A stretch of 64,000 bases of DNA, taken from positions 1-64,000 of the forward strand of contig UQGG01000038.1 in the NCBI GenBank assembly GCA_900540475.1. The letters are read 5' to 3'. Shown here piece after piece: positions 17,144-25,369 of the stretch. The stretch is from an uncultured Robinsoniella sp. (GTDB lineage: Bacteria; Bacillota; Clostridia; Lachnospirales; Lachnospiraceae). Each line of letters begins with the position of its first letter. Within the stretch, counting starts at the first letter, position 1. The position numbers and the translations under genes were made by a program. The notes under the pieces are model-generated. The model did no database searches. It was not told where the DNA came from and saw only the letters and a list, made by a program, of their open reading frames with translations.

Positions 17144-18928
17144 TTGAAAATGAAAAAGAAAAGCAGTATTGCTGTTTTACTTCAGTATGCCGGTAATTAT
17201 CGCTGGCTGACGATCCTGGGCTGTATATTATCAGGAGCTGCAGCCGTCGTCGGCTTAATGCCCTATGTATTTGTATGGCTGGTGGCAAGAGATGTCCTTG
17301 CGGTATATCCTAATTTTGCAGCCGCAGATAATCTGGCTAAGTGGGGATGGCTTGCAGTATGGTTTTCAGTTGCAAATCTGGCAGTATATTTTATAGCTTT
17401 AATGATGACCCATATTTCTGCATTTCGCACAGCTAGAAATATGCGAATGAAAGCGATGCAGCATATGGTGGAACTACCCCTTGGCTTTTTTACAGGGAAT
17501 CAGTCTGGTAAGCTTCGCAAGCTGGTGGATGATAATGCAGCGCTTACGGAGGATTTGCTGGCGCATAAGATGCCTGATACCATTGGCGCAGTCGCGACAC
17601 CACTTGCAGCAATTGTTTTTTTGTTTCTGTTTGACTGGAGGATGGGAGCACTTTCTCTTCTCACCATGGTTCTGGCACTGGTATCTATGGGGATGATGAT
17701 GAGTGGAAAAAATGCAAACTTTTTTCACCGTTATCAGCAGGAAATTGAAAAGATGAGCGGCGAAGCAGTGGAATATGTCAGAGGCATTCCCGTTGTAAAG
17801 GTATTTCAGCAGACGGTATATTCCTTCAAGGCATTTTATGCGGCAATTTTGTCTTACAGCGATCTTGCCGGCAAATACGCTATGAGCTGTCAAATGGGCA
17901 ACACTTGTTTTCTAAGTGCAATTAACGGAACATTTCTCCTACTGATTCCGGCAGCACTCTATATTGCTTCTGTCAGCGACGGATGGAGTGTCATTCCCAA
18001 CTTTATCTTCTATGCGTTGTTTGCACCCGCTTGTGGAAATATGATTAACCGGATTATGTATGCTTCCCAGTCTGTTATGGAAGCAAATGAGGCTGTATTT
18101 AAAATGGAGGAAGTCTTATCCCAGGAACCATTGAAAAATGCCACGTATACCATAGCACCCTCCGGCGGAACGGTTGAGTTTAAGAATGTCACATTTACTT
18201 ATCCGAAAGCCACAAGACCTGCACTTTCCCATATCAGTTTTCGTGTGTCCGGGGGTCAGACAGTAGCTTTGGTGGGGCCTTCCGGCGGGGGTAAAACCAC
18301 AGCAGCCAGCCTCATTCCCAGGTTCTGGGATGTCCAGGAAGGACAGGTGCAGATTGGCGGCGTTGATGTTCGTGAGATAGACAACAGACTTTTGATGGAT
18401 CAGGTTGCTTTTGTCTTTCAGGATACGCGGCTGTTTAAACAAAGTCTGCTCGATAATATCAGGGCAGCAAAACCGGAGGCATCCAGGGAGCAGGTTCTCC
18501 GAGCTGCCCAAGCAGCACAGTGTGAGGATATTCTTGCAAAACTGCCGGATGGCTTGGACACGGTTGTGGGGACAAAAGGAATTTATCTCTCCGGCGGCGA
18601 GGTACAGCGGATTGCGTTAGCTAGGGCTATTCTAAAGGATGCTCCGATTATTGTGCTGGATGAGGCAACGGCATTTGCGGACCCGGAAAATGAAGCACAG
18701 ATTCAGAAAGCCTTTGAGTCACTGATTCGAGGTAAAACGGTGCTTATGATTGCCCACCGACTATCCACAATTCAAAATGCAGACAACATTCTTGTTCTGG
18801 ATAATGGGAAGATTACGGAGTGTGGAACCCATGGTGAACTTCTGGAAAAACAGGGTCTGTATGCCAAAATGTGGAGGGATTATCAGAAGTCAGCAAAATG
18901 GAAGGTTGGAAAGGAGAGCACATTATGA
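17144..18928 (+). CDS. ABC transporter, fused permease-ATPase (heterodimer partner 1)
   Basis: An exporter-type half transporter. The open frame starts at ATG 17081, overlapping the ATPase gene stop, but GAGGAAGAAG at 17131-17140 favours TTG 17144 or ATG 17150, giving about 594 residues. Six membrane helices span roughly residues 20-290. The ATPase has Walker A GPSGGGKTT near 378, signature LSGGEVQR, and Walker B VLDEATAFADPENE. The pair with the next gene resembles YbtP/YbtQ and IrtA/IrtB, exporter-fold proteins that import siderophores. Export cannot be excluded. Context with an ECF importer and AraC regulator supports iron or haem handling. Confidence 0.85.
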   Translation: MKMKKKSSIAVLLQYAGNYRWLTILGCILSGAAAVVGLMPYVFVWLVARDVLAVYPNFAAADNLAKWGWLAVWFSVANLAVYFIALMMTHISAFRTARNMRMKAMQHMVELPLGFFTGNQSGKLRKLVDDNAALTEDLLAHKMPDTIGAVATPLAAIVFLFLFDWRMGALSLLTMVLALVSMGMMMSGKNANFFHRYQQEIEKMSGEAVEYVRGIPVVKVFQQTVYSFKAFYAAILSYSDLAGKYAMSCQMGNTCFLSAINGTFLLLIPAALYIASVSDGWSVIPNFIFYALFAPACGNMINRIMYASQSVMEANEAVFKMEEVLSQEPLKNATYTIAPSGGTVEFKNVTFTYPKATRPALSHISFRVSGGQTVALVGPSGGGKTTAASLIPRFWDVQEGQVQIGGVDVREIDNRLLMDQVAFVFQDTRLFKQSLLDNIRAAKPEASREQVLRAAQAAQCEDILAKLPDGLDTVVGTKGIYLSGGEVQRIALARAILKDAPIIVLDEATAFADPENEAQIQKAFESLIRGKTVLMIAHRLSTIQNADNILVLDNGKITECGTHGELLEKQGLYAKMWRDYQKSAKWKVGKESTL

Positions 18929-20670
18929 TTTCAAAAATTGAACGTCTTTTTGCACTGAGTCATCAGGGGGCAAAGGACTTTGTAAAGGCAGTATTGCTGA
19001 CGGTAGTATGCAACATCAGTCTGATGCTTCCGGTTGGCGTCATCATGGCAGTGATCCAATATATGCTGACAGCCATTCCCAACGGAGAAAATACAGCAGA
19101 AAAGATTCTGTATTATACCTCAATTGCGGCACTGATCTTAGTTGTGCTGTTTGTACTTCATTACATTCAGTATGCTGCCCTTTATCTGTCGGTATATAAG
19201 GAAAGCGCCAACCGTAGAATTGCACTGGCTGAAACACTGCGCAGGCTGCCCCTTTCCTTTTTTGGAAAAAGAGATTTGAGCGATCTGACAGCAACTATGA
19301 TTGCAGATTGTTCCAGCCTGGATCAGATGTTTTCTCATTATATCCCGGTGTTGTTCGCAGCTGTTATTTCCACTACTATAGTGGGAATCAGTATGTTCTG
19401 CTTTAATGCCAAAATGGCATTGGCTGTATTGTGGGTTGTTCCGGCAGCGCTGCTTTTGACAATCTGCTCCAAAAAGCTGCAGGACACATATGGTACAAAA
19501 AATATTCTGGCAAAACGTGCCGTCACAGACTGTATTCAGGAAGGCTTGGAAACCAATCGTGATCTGAAAGCCTGCAATCGACAGGAAGCTTATCTAAAAG
19601 AACTGGAGGAAAAAACGGCAGCAGCAGAAAAATCAGCCATTCGGTCAGAATTGGCAGCAGGCACCTTTGTAAGCTCTGCCCAGGCATTTTTACGTATTGG
19701 AATGGCGACCACAGTTCTGGCTGGGGCTCATCTTTTTGTTCGGGGAGAGCTAACACTACTGTATTTTCTTGGGTTTCTATTTGCTGCTGCGCGAATTTAC
19801 GATCCCCTCAGCATTGTTCTTATGAATATGGCGGCAACTTTTAATGCAAAACTACAAATTAACCGTATGCGTGCAATTCAGGAGGAGCCGGTACAGACTG
19901 GAACAGAAGATTTTAAACCCAACGGATTTGACATCAGCTTTGAACATGTGGATTTTTCATATCGAGATGGAGAAGGAGTACTTTCGGATGTAACATTTAC
20001 AGCAAAACAGGGAGAGGTTACAGCTCTTGTAGGTCCGTCCGGCGGCGGAAAATCTACAGCAGCAAAGCTTTCAGCCAGATTCTGGGATGTGAATAAAGGA
20101 AAAATCAAATTGGGCGGCAGAGATATTTCTGAAATTGATCCGGAAGCCTTACTGAAATATTACGCGATTGTCTTTCAGGACGTTGTCCTGTTCCGGGATA
20201 CCATTATGGAAAATATCAGGCTCGGACGTAAGGGTGCCACGGATGAAGAAGTAATCGAAGCAGCAAAGGCAGCGCAGTGTGATGAATTTATCATGCGCCT
20301 GACCGATGGATATGAAACCGTGATTGGAGAAAATGGTTCTACTCTATCTGGTGGAGAACGCCAGCGAATCTCCATAGCAAGGGCACTGTTAAAGGATGCG
20401 CCTGTAGTTCTTCTGGACGAAGCCACGGCAAGCCTGGATGTGGAAAACGAGAGTGCAGTACAGGATGCTTTATCCAGACTGATTCGCAAGAAAACGGTTT
20501 TAATTATTGCACATCGGATGCGCACAGTAGCCAGTGCTGATAAGGTGGTAGTTTTGGAAAACGGACGAATTGTGCAGCAGGGTGCGCCGGAAGAGCTTCT
20601 GAAGAAAAAGGGAATGTACAGACATATGGTAGAACTGCAGAATAAGAGCATGGCGTGGAAGTTATCGTAG
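18925..20670 (+). CDS. ABC transporter, fused permease-ATPase (heterodimer partner 2)
   Basis: A 581-residue half transporter. AAAGGAG precedes ATG 18925, whose codon overlaps the stop of partner 1 (ATGA), a layout typical for obligate heterodimers. It has six helices in the first half, Walker A GPSGGGKST near 369, a Q-loop, signature LSGGERQR, and Walker B LLDEATASLDVENE. It is the last gene of the cluster. Sequence alone does not show direction of transport; the neighbourhood points to uptake of an iron chelate or haem, as in YbtPQ/IrtAB-like systems. Confidence 0.87.
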   Translation: MISKIERLFALSHQGAKDFVKAVLLTVVCNISLMLPVGVIMAVIQYMLTAIPNGENTAEKILYYTSIAALILVVLFVLHYIQYAALYLSVYKESANRRIALAETLRRLPLSFFGKRDLSDLTATMIADCSSLDQMFSHYIPVLFAAVISTTIVGISMFCFNAKMALAVLWVVPAALLLTICSKKLQDTYGTKNILAKRAVTDCIQEGLETNRDLKACNRQEAYLKELEEKTAAAEKSAIRSELAAGTFVSSAQAFLRIGMATTVLAGAHLFVRGELTLLYFLGFLFAAARIYDPLSIVLMNMAATFNAKLQINRMRAIQEEPVQTGTEDFKPNGFDISFEHVDFSYRDGEGVLSDVTFTAKQGEVTALVGPSGGGKSTAAKLSARFWDVNKGKIKLGGRDISEIDPEALLKYYAIVFQDVVLFRDTIMENIRLGRKGATDEEVIEAAKAAQCDEFIMRLTDGYETVIGENGSTLSGGERQRISIARALLKDAPVVLLDEATASLDVENESAVQDALSRLIRKKTVLIIAHRMRTVASADKVVVLENGRIVQQGAPEELLKKKGMYRHMVELQNKSMAWKLS

Positions 20671-20707
20671 AGAATAGGATTAGATCATAGAGTATAGGAG
20701 TTATCGT

Positions 20708-20741
20708 AGTGGGGGCGCATACAAATGATGCGCTCCCACTT
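20708..20741 (+). terminator. Stem-loop at the end of the ECF/ABC operon
   Basis: AGTGGGGGCGCAT pairs with ATGCGCTCCCACT around a short ACAAATG loop (one mispair), followed by TTAATTT, a poor T run. It is probably the operon terminator or a 3' stabilising hairpin. Confidence 0.6.
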
Positions 20742-20800
20742 AATTTATGTCCATATAAATGGAGATTGTATAAGCACGTTGTTCGTATAAAACGGCGGTC

Positions 20801-21688
20801 CTATATCACTGCTTTTACTCTGTCGACAAATCGGAGAACATCTTCCGGTGCATCCAGACTATAAAGCAGACCATAGGGAATGCTGTAATCCCAATTTACC
20901 GGAATGGATATAAGTCCCGGATGAACCTCTTGCCAGCATTCAATGCTGAGCAGCACGTTTCCGGTCTCAGCACAGCGGTTAAATACAGATAAATCATAAA
21001 ATTGGGGTGTATCCTCTATCAGTATTTCCGGATGGTGTTTCGTCAAATCATTGCGGAGAAAATCATTGATTCCGGAATCACCGTGGGCTACCATCATCAG
21101 TGTCTCACCATACAATTCTTCTATGTCAATTCGTGATTTACCGGCAAGGTGATGTTCTCTTGGCACTGCAATCATTTTTTTGTATCTGCCCAGGGCAAGA
21201 AAATTACAGCGGCTGAGCCAAGCCTTGGAATCACAAACCCCTATCAGAAAATCAAACTTTTCTCCCAACTGTCCAATTTCCCCAAGAATCCCTTCATGAT
21301 TATCCTCAAATGGCACAAGATGCAGCTTATATTCAGGAAAATCCTTATTCACGCGATACCAGATGTCCATAAAGGGTTTTGCCGGATTCAGAAGTGAGGT
21401 GCCGACACAAAAAGTAGTGTCCTGTGCATGCATGGCGGCATGGGCATTTGCGATTGATTTTTTGGAATAATCTATCATAAATTTGGCATCCTGATATATG
21501 ACAGCACCTGCATCTGTTAAGCGGACGCCGGCTGGTGTACGTTCCACAAGCCTGAGATCCAAATGATTTTCCAGTGTATTTATTTGTTTCATAACGGCAG
21601 TAGGAGAGATATACAGGTGTTTAGCTGCTTTTGTAAAGCTGCCGAAGTCAGCTACCGCTATAAATGTTTCCAGCATCTGATTGTACAT
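20801..21688 (-). CDS. LysR-family transcriptional regulator
   Basis: A 295-residue LysR regulator. GGAGGT at 21699-21704 points to ATG 21688 (MYNQMLETF); an ATG at 21706 would include the ribosome site itself. The N-terminal winged helix-turn-helix (FGSFTKAAKHLYISPTAVMK) is at about residues 15-35, followed by a linker helix and a two-lobed effector domain. A palindrome of LysR type, ATAAAC-N5-GTTAAT, lies just upstream at 21719-21735, and related palindromes precede the flavodoxin gene and the cupin cluster. It therefore probably controls itself and the redox genes to its right. The effector is unknown. Confidence 0.9.
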   Translation of the reverse strand: MYNQMLETFIAVADFGSFTKAAKHLYISPTAVMKQINTLENHLDLRLVERTPAGVRLTDAGAVIYQDAKFMIDYSKKSIANAHAAMHAQDTTFCVGTSLLNPAKPFMDIWYRVNKDFPEYKLHLVPFEDNHEGILGEIGQLGEKFDFLIGVCDSKAWLSRCNFLALGRYKKMIAVPREHHLAGKSRIDIEELYGETLMMVAHGDSGINDFLRNDLTKHHPEILIEDTPQFYDLSVFNRCAETGNVLLSIECWQEVHPGLISIPVNWDYSIPYGLLYSLDAPEDVLRFVDRVKAVI

Positions 21689-21718
21689 AAATGGCATTAC
21701 CTCCATAGAATAGAATGT

Positions 21719-21735
21719 ATAAACTTTATGTTAAT
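21719..21735. promoter_or_regulatory. LysR-type operator 1 (ATAAAC-N5-GTTAAT)
   Basis: A T-N11-A type palindrome starting 31 bases before the lysR start. It is followed by about 25 bases (ACGATAACATATTGGAGATT region) repeated almost exactly at 23290-23313. The rest of 21740-21915 holds no gene. A GGAGGT near 21824-21829 without a start codon after it may be the remains of a lost gene. Confidence 0.65.
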
Positions 21736-21916
21736 ACAACGATAACATATTGGAGATTACAGGTCAATAAAAATTCCGATGGAACACAAGATTGCTTGCT
21801 TGTTATAATAACATCCGATTTGATTGGAGGTATCTGCTAACTAAAATCATAATACCTTGAAAAGTGTGAGACTAAAAACATGAAATACCCTCTAAAAAAT
21901 TAATGTTAAAAATATC

Positions 21917-21947
21917 TTGACTTAAAGTTAACTTCAGGGAATATACT
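21917..21947 (+). promoter_or_regulatory. MerR-type promoter with 19-bp spacer
   Basis: TTGACT at 21917-21922 and TATACT at 21942-21947 are 19 bases apart, the overlong spacing typical of MerR-regulated promoters. The spacer contains a palindrome centred on GTTAAC (CTTAAAGTTAACTTCAG), much like sites of the AdhR/NmlR branch. It lies about 170 bases before the aldo-keto reductase gene. No merR gene is in this window. Confidence 0.6.
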
Positions 21948-22114
21948 CCTCATTGTAGTACTATATTTTTTAAGACCAATCCGATTTGTACAGGAATTTC
22001 TGCAAATCAGGTAACGGTCATTTAATAGAATTGCTATGATAGAAATATTTGTTTCATCTATCAACCGGCAAATTTTTCAACATAAGTAAAAAAGAAGAGG
22101 AGTAAATAGTAAAT

Positions 22115-23209
22115 ATGGAGTATCGAAAATTACCCCATGGAGATGAGCTGATTGGCGTCATTGGAATGGGCACATCTGTTGTGGGAGAGCAAAAAGAAAA
22201 GGATATCATTGATACAGTACAATATGCGTTAGATGCTGGTATCAATTATTTTGATATGGCAGGCGGACATGCAGCTATTTTCTCAGCATTTGGAAAAGCT
22301 TTGGAAGGACGCAGAAAGGAAGCAATGCTTCAGGTACATTTTGGGGCTGATTATACGACAGGGGAATATGGATGGAGCACGAAACTGGAGACGATCAAAC
22401 GATCGATAGACTGGCAGATGGATAAATTGAAAACGGATTATATTGATTTTGGTTTTATTCATTGTCTGGATGAAGAATCTGATCTGGCAGCTTATGAAAA
22501 ACAGGGTGCACTTAATTACATAATGAAAATGAAGGAACAGGGGGTTGTGAAACACATTGGATTATCAACGCATGCTCCGGAGTTGGCAGACAGAGTACTT
22601 GACATGAAATTGATTGATATGTTGATGTTTTCCATTAACCCAATGTATGATTATGGCCATGGCGATTATGCCATTGGCAGTGACGGGGAGCGGCAAAACT
22701 TGTATCGGCGCTGTGAAAAGGAAGGTGTGGGCATTTCCGTTATGAAACCCTTTAATGCAGGACAACTTTTAGATGAAAAAAAATCGCCTTTTCACCATGC
22801 CTTAACAACAGCGCAGTGCATCCAGTATGCATTGGATAAGCCTGGGGTTCTTTCTGTGTTAGGCGGACCTGGGAATGTTACACAGTTAAAAGAAATCCTG
22901 ACTTATTTTGATAAAACAGCTGAGGAAAGAGATTATTCGGTCATCAGTTCTCTTACGCCAGACGAATCCGTTGGAAAATGTGTGTATTGTAAACATTGTC
23001 ATCCATGTCCGGCTGGATTAAATATTGGTCTGATCAACAAATATTATGATCTGGCATTACAAGGAGATATCCTGGCAAAAGAACATTATCTGACCCTGGA
23101 AAAAACTGCATCTGACTGTATTAGCTGCGGGCATTGTAATAGCAGATGTCCATTTCAGGTGTCACAGCAGGAGAGAATGGTGGAAATTAGAGGGTATTTT
23201 GAGAAATAA
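22115..23209 (+). CDS. Aldo-keto reductase with C-terminal 4Fe-4S ferredoxin domain
   Basis: A 364-residue protein. The first 270 residues form an aldo-keto reductase barrel (GINYFDMAGG at about 46-55, HxGLSTHAPE-like strand, VLGGPGNV near the cofactor site). The C-terminus carries eight cysteines in two clusters, CVYCKHCHPCP and CISCGHCNSRCP, typical of two 4Fe-4S centres. Such fusions are common in anaerobes and may pass electrons between ferredoxin and a carbonyl substrate. AGGAG sits 11 bases before the start. It has a MerR-type promoter upstream. The substrate is unknown. Confidence 0.85.
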   Translation: MEYRKLPHGDELIGVIGMGTSVVGEQKEKDIIDTVQYALDAGINYFDMAGGHAAIFSAFGKALEGRRKEAMLQVHFGADYTTGEYGWSTKLETIKRSIDWQMDKLKTDYIDFGFIHCLDEESDLAAYEKQGALNYIMKMKEQGVVKHIGLSTHAPELADRVLDMKLIDMLMFSINPMYDYGHGDYAIGSDGERQNLYRRCEKEGVGISVMKPFNAGQLLDEKKSPFHHALTTAQCIQYALDKPGVLSVLGGPGNVTQLKEILTYFDKTAEERDYSVISSLTPDESVGKCVYCKHCHPCPAGLNIGLINKYYDLALQGDILAKEHYLTLEKTASDCISCGHCNSRCPFQVSQQERMVEIRGYFEK

Positions 23210-23272
23210 GACTTTCCGGATGTAATATTAGGGAAAAAGGTTCAGGAAAATTATAGATTTTTCTCTCTGGTT

Positions 23273-23289
23273 ATGAACTATAAGTTCAT
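23273..23289. promoter_or_regulatory. LysR-type operator 2 (ATGAAC-N5-GTTCAT)
   Basis: A perfect six-base-arm palindrome 80 bases before the flavodoxin gene. With the following bases it matches the region upstream of lysR (21718-21761) over more than 40 bp, including an identical run GATAACATATTGGAGATT. It is likely bound by the LysR protein encoded at 20801. Confidence 0.7.
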
Positions 23290-23368
23290 ACAGCGATAAC
23301 ATATTGGAGATTCAAAATAAAGGGGAAAAGGGATACAATACAGATACAAAAGATTGGAGGTAGTGCTA

Positions 23369-23869
23369 ATGGCAGAATTAATTGTATTTTTCTCACGGAA
23401 AGATGAGAATTATGTAAATGAGGGGCTTAAAATGCTTGAGACCGGAAACACAGAAGTGGCAGCCGGTATTATTCAAGAGCTGACAGGAGCAAATATGTTT
23501 AAGATAGAACCGCAGCAGGCATATTCAAAGGACTATAATGAATGCATTGCCCAGGCTCAATCGGACCAGAAAAGGAATGCCCGCCTCGAATTAAAAACGT
23601 ATCCAACAAGTATGGATTCCTATGATGTTCTTTATCTGGGGTTCCCTAATTATTGGGGGACTATGCCTATGGCGGTGTTTACGTTTCTGGAACACTTTGA
23701 TTTTACCGGAAAAACAATTCGCCCTTTCTGTACGCATGAAGGCAGTGGTATGGGCAGCAGCATTCAGGATATTCAGAAACTGTGTCCCGGGGCTGAAGTA
23801 GGAAAGGAATTGGCTATTCGTGGCGGAAATGCGATAAGCTCCCGGAATGATATTAAAAAATGGCTATGA
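23369..23869 (+). CDS. Flavodoxin-like protein
   Basis: A 166-residue protein. GGAGG at 23356-23360 favours the ATG at 23369 rather than 23354. The fold follows the flavodoxin pattern of the YtfG/flavodoxin_4 group: ELIVFFSR at the N-terminus in the place of the phosphate loop, YDVLYLGFPNYWGTMPMAVFTFLE in the middle and IRPFCTHEGSGMGSS for the isoalloxazine region. It should bind FMN and carry electrons, perhaps with the nearby Fe-S aldo-keto reductase. A LysR palindrome precedes it. Confidence 0.85.
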   Translation: MAELIVFFSRKDENYVNEGLKMLETGNTEVAAGIIQELTGANMFKIEPQQAYSKDYNECIAQAQSDQKRNARLELKTYPTSMDSYDVLYLGFPNYWGTMPMAVFTFLEHFDFTGKTIRPFCTHEGSGMGSSIQDIQKLCPGAEVGKELAIRGGNAISSRNDIKKWL

Positions 23870-23929
23870 TTCCAGAGTTTAAGTTTGCTTAACCAGATCA
23901 TAGATTAGATTTAAGGAAGAGGTTTACTT

Positions 23930-24073
23930 ATGATTCAAAAACTAGAAAAGAGTATGTGGGAAGCCGCAAGAAAAAGAGATAAAGAAGCTTTTTTAGAACT
24001 TGTGGATGAAAATGCAGTTATGGTATGTGGCGGGTTCCGATGTACGGGATTCCCGGGGTTTTCACTCTGCTGA
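23930..24073 (+). pseudogene. Truncated DUF4440/SnoaL-like gene (5' fragment)
   Basis: A good ribosome site (AAGGAAGAGG) and ATG open a 47-codon frame. The first 40 residues (MIQKLEKSMWEAARKRDKEA, then FLELVDENAVMVCGG) look like the start of a DUF4440/NTF2-fold protein of about 120 residues. After FRCTG near 24049 the frame runs into a hairpin-rich non-coding element and stops at TGA 24071-24073. I could not find the rest of the gene downstream. It is a fragment left by insertion of the element or by deletion. Confidence 0.6.
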
Positions 24074-24230
24074 GAAAACCAGCTTTGTGGCGATAGCCTG
24101 AATCCCGGAAAGAAGGGCGTGGGAAAATGATATGGGCGGAGGAAGCGTAGAGCAGAGTCCATATCATTTTCCTACGCCTTTCTTTCTGTACACCATCTTC
24201 ATTTACAAAGCGTTTGCTTACCCAGCACCA
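24048..24230. repeat. Hairpin-rich element with 28-bp inverted repeat
   Basis: Arms at 24108-24135 and 24159-24186 pair at 26 of 28 positions around a 23-base loop. Further left, GGGATTCCCGGGG-type and GAATCCCGG segments can pair as well. There is no protein-coding gene; short minus-strand frames here are by-products of the repeat. The element interrupts the DUF4440-like gene. It looks like a REP- or MITE-like unit and not like a factor-independent terminator. Confidence 0.6.
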
Positions 24231-24248
24231 CACATATCAAATATATGC

Positions 24249-24265
24249 ATAAACTTATGGTTTAT
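24249..24265. promoter_or_regulatory. LysR-type operator 3 (ATAAAC-N5-GTTTAT)
   Basis: A perfect palindrome with the same arm length and spacing as the two other sites, followed by ACAATGTAAACATATT, a diverged form of the conserved flank. It lies 238 bases before the cupin gene, with a copy of the palindromic repeat in between. Confidence 0.6.
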
Positions 24266-24321
24266 ACAATGTAAACATATTTATACTTCTTAACAAAGTA
24301 AGGTTGGTGTAATATAAAACC

Positions 24322-24466
24322 ATAGCGTGTTTGTAAATGCAATCCTGCTATCTGTACCGCCCCCACTCTGTAGTATATTTGTTCCAACTCAGGTAATATA
24401 GCCTGTTATGCGCCCCTCATTTGGAACGAATCCCTTATAAGGTGTGACGCACAGAAAAAACGCTTG
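24322..24466. repeat. Palindromic repeat element, copy 3 (degenerate)
   Basis: This copy keeps the left end (AGCGTGTTTGTAAAT), the central TAGCCTGTTA hairpin region and a shortened right end (AAAAAACGCTT). The outer stem has changed to GTTCCAA/TTGGAAC, again keeping its pairing. About 20 bases are missing relative to copies 1 and 2. It separates the LysR operator from the cupin gene. Confidence 0.65.
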
Positions 24467-24502
24467 AACTATATAAAAATGAAAGTGGAGGTATGATATA
24501 TT

Positions 24503-24925
24503 ATGAATTTGAATCAGATCAACAAGGATCTAGGACCAGGTGCAGTTTTTCCAATAGGCAGTGAAAATGCTGCATTTGCACAATATTTTACAGGTGAGTG
24601 TTATTTGAATATGCTGACCACTACGGGAGTTGGCATAGGGGTAGTTACGTTTGCTCCCAAAACAATCAATGCTTATCATGTACATCATAAAGGCGGACAG
24701 ATTCTGCTGGTAACCGGGGGAAGGGGCTGGTATCAGGAAGAGGGCAGCCCTGCCAGAGAACTTTATCCCGGTGATGTAGTGAATATAGCACCTGAGGTGA
24801 AACACTGGCATGGTGCCGCCAAAGACAGCTGGTTTCAGCATTTGGCAGTAGAAGTTCCGGCTGAGGGGGCGTCTAATGAGTGGATGGAATTTTTAGATCA
24901 GGGTGAATATGAAAAATTAAAATGA
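24503..24925 (+). CDS. Cupin-domain protein
   Basis: A 140-residue single-domain cupin behind GGAGG. Motif 1 (INAYHVHHKGGQILLVTGGRG) and motif 2 (LYPGDVVNIAPEVKHWHGA) supply the usual metal-binding His residues. This type is often found next to carboxymuconolactone decarboxylase-like proteins, as here. The next gene overlaps its end by four bases in the long reading. It probably binds a metal in the cytoplasm; its reaction is unknown. Confidence 0.85.
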   Translation: MNLNQINKDLGPGAVFPIGSENAAFAQYFTGECYLNMLTTTGVGIGVVTFAPKTINAYHVHHKGGQILLVTGGRGWYQEEGSPARELYPGDVVNIAPEVKHWHGAAKDSWFQHLAVEVPAEGASNEWMEFLDQGEYEKLK

Positions 24926-24978
24926 TTTTAAATACGAAGGTTATATCCGAACAACGAATAGAAAGAAGGAATAATGAT

Positions 24979-25296
24979 ATGGAAAAAGTAACGGCAGGAA
25001 GAGATCAGCTTGGGGATTTTGCTCCTCAATTTGCAGCGTTAAATGATGATGTACTGTTCGGCCAGGTATGGTCAGAAGAAGATAAACTGTCCGCCAGGGA
25101 CCGCTGTATTGTTACTGTTACCGCATTGATGGCAGGGGGTATTTTGGACAGCTCTTTAAAGTTCCATCTTACAAATGCCAGAAATCATGGCGTCACCAGG
25201 GAAGAGATTGCAGCGATACTGACTCACGCTGCATTCTATGCGGGGTGGCCGAAAGCCTGGGCAGCATTTAATATGGCAAAAGAAATCTGGGTATAA
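24979..25296 (+). CDS. Carboxymuconolactone decarboxylase-family protein
   Basis: A 105-residue CMD/AhpD-fold protein. The frame is open from 24922, but GAAAGAAGGA precedes ATG 24979 (MEKVTAGRDQ), which matches the usual family start. The core (SARDRCIVTVTALMAGG, then HLTNARNHGVTREEIAAILTHAAFYAGWPKAWAA) is typical. The CxxC pair of peroxidase-type AhpD is absent, so it is not a peroxiredoxin reductase. It belongs with the cupin and the aldo-keto reductases in one operon, probably for detoxification of reactive carbonyl or quinone compounds. Confidence 0.85.
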   Translation: MEKVTAGRDQLGDFAPQFAALNDDVLFGQVWSEEDKLSARDRCIVTVTALMAGGILDSSLKFHLTNARNHGVTREEIAAILTHAAFYAGWPKAWAAFNMAKEIWV

Positions 25297-25369
25297 ATTC
25301 ATTGATCAGCAGTCAAAGCGGGTACAGGTATCCGTAATCAATGAATCAATGAGAAAGGATGAAACGAAA

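Noticed and set aside
23935..24233. Two short minus-strand frames in the hairpin element
   Set aside because: They are read through an inverted repeat, overlap each other and have no ribosome site.
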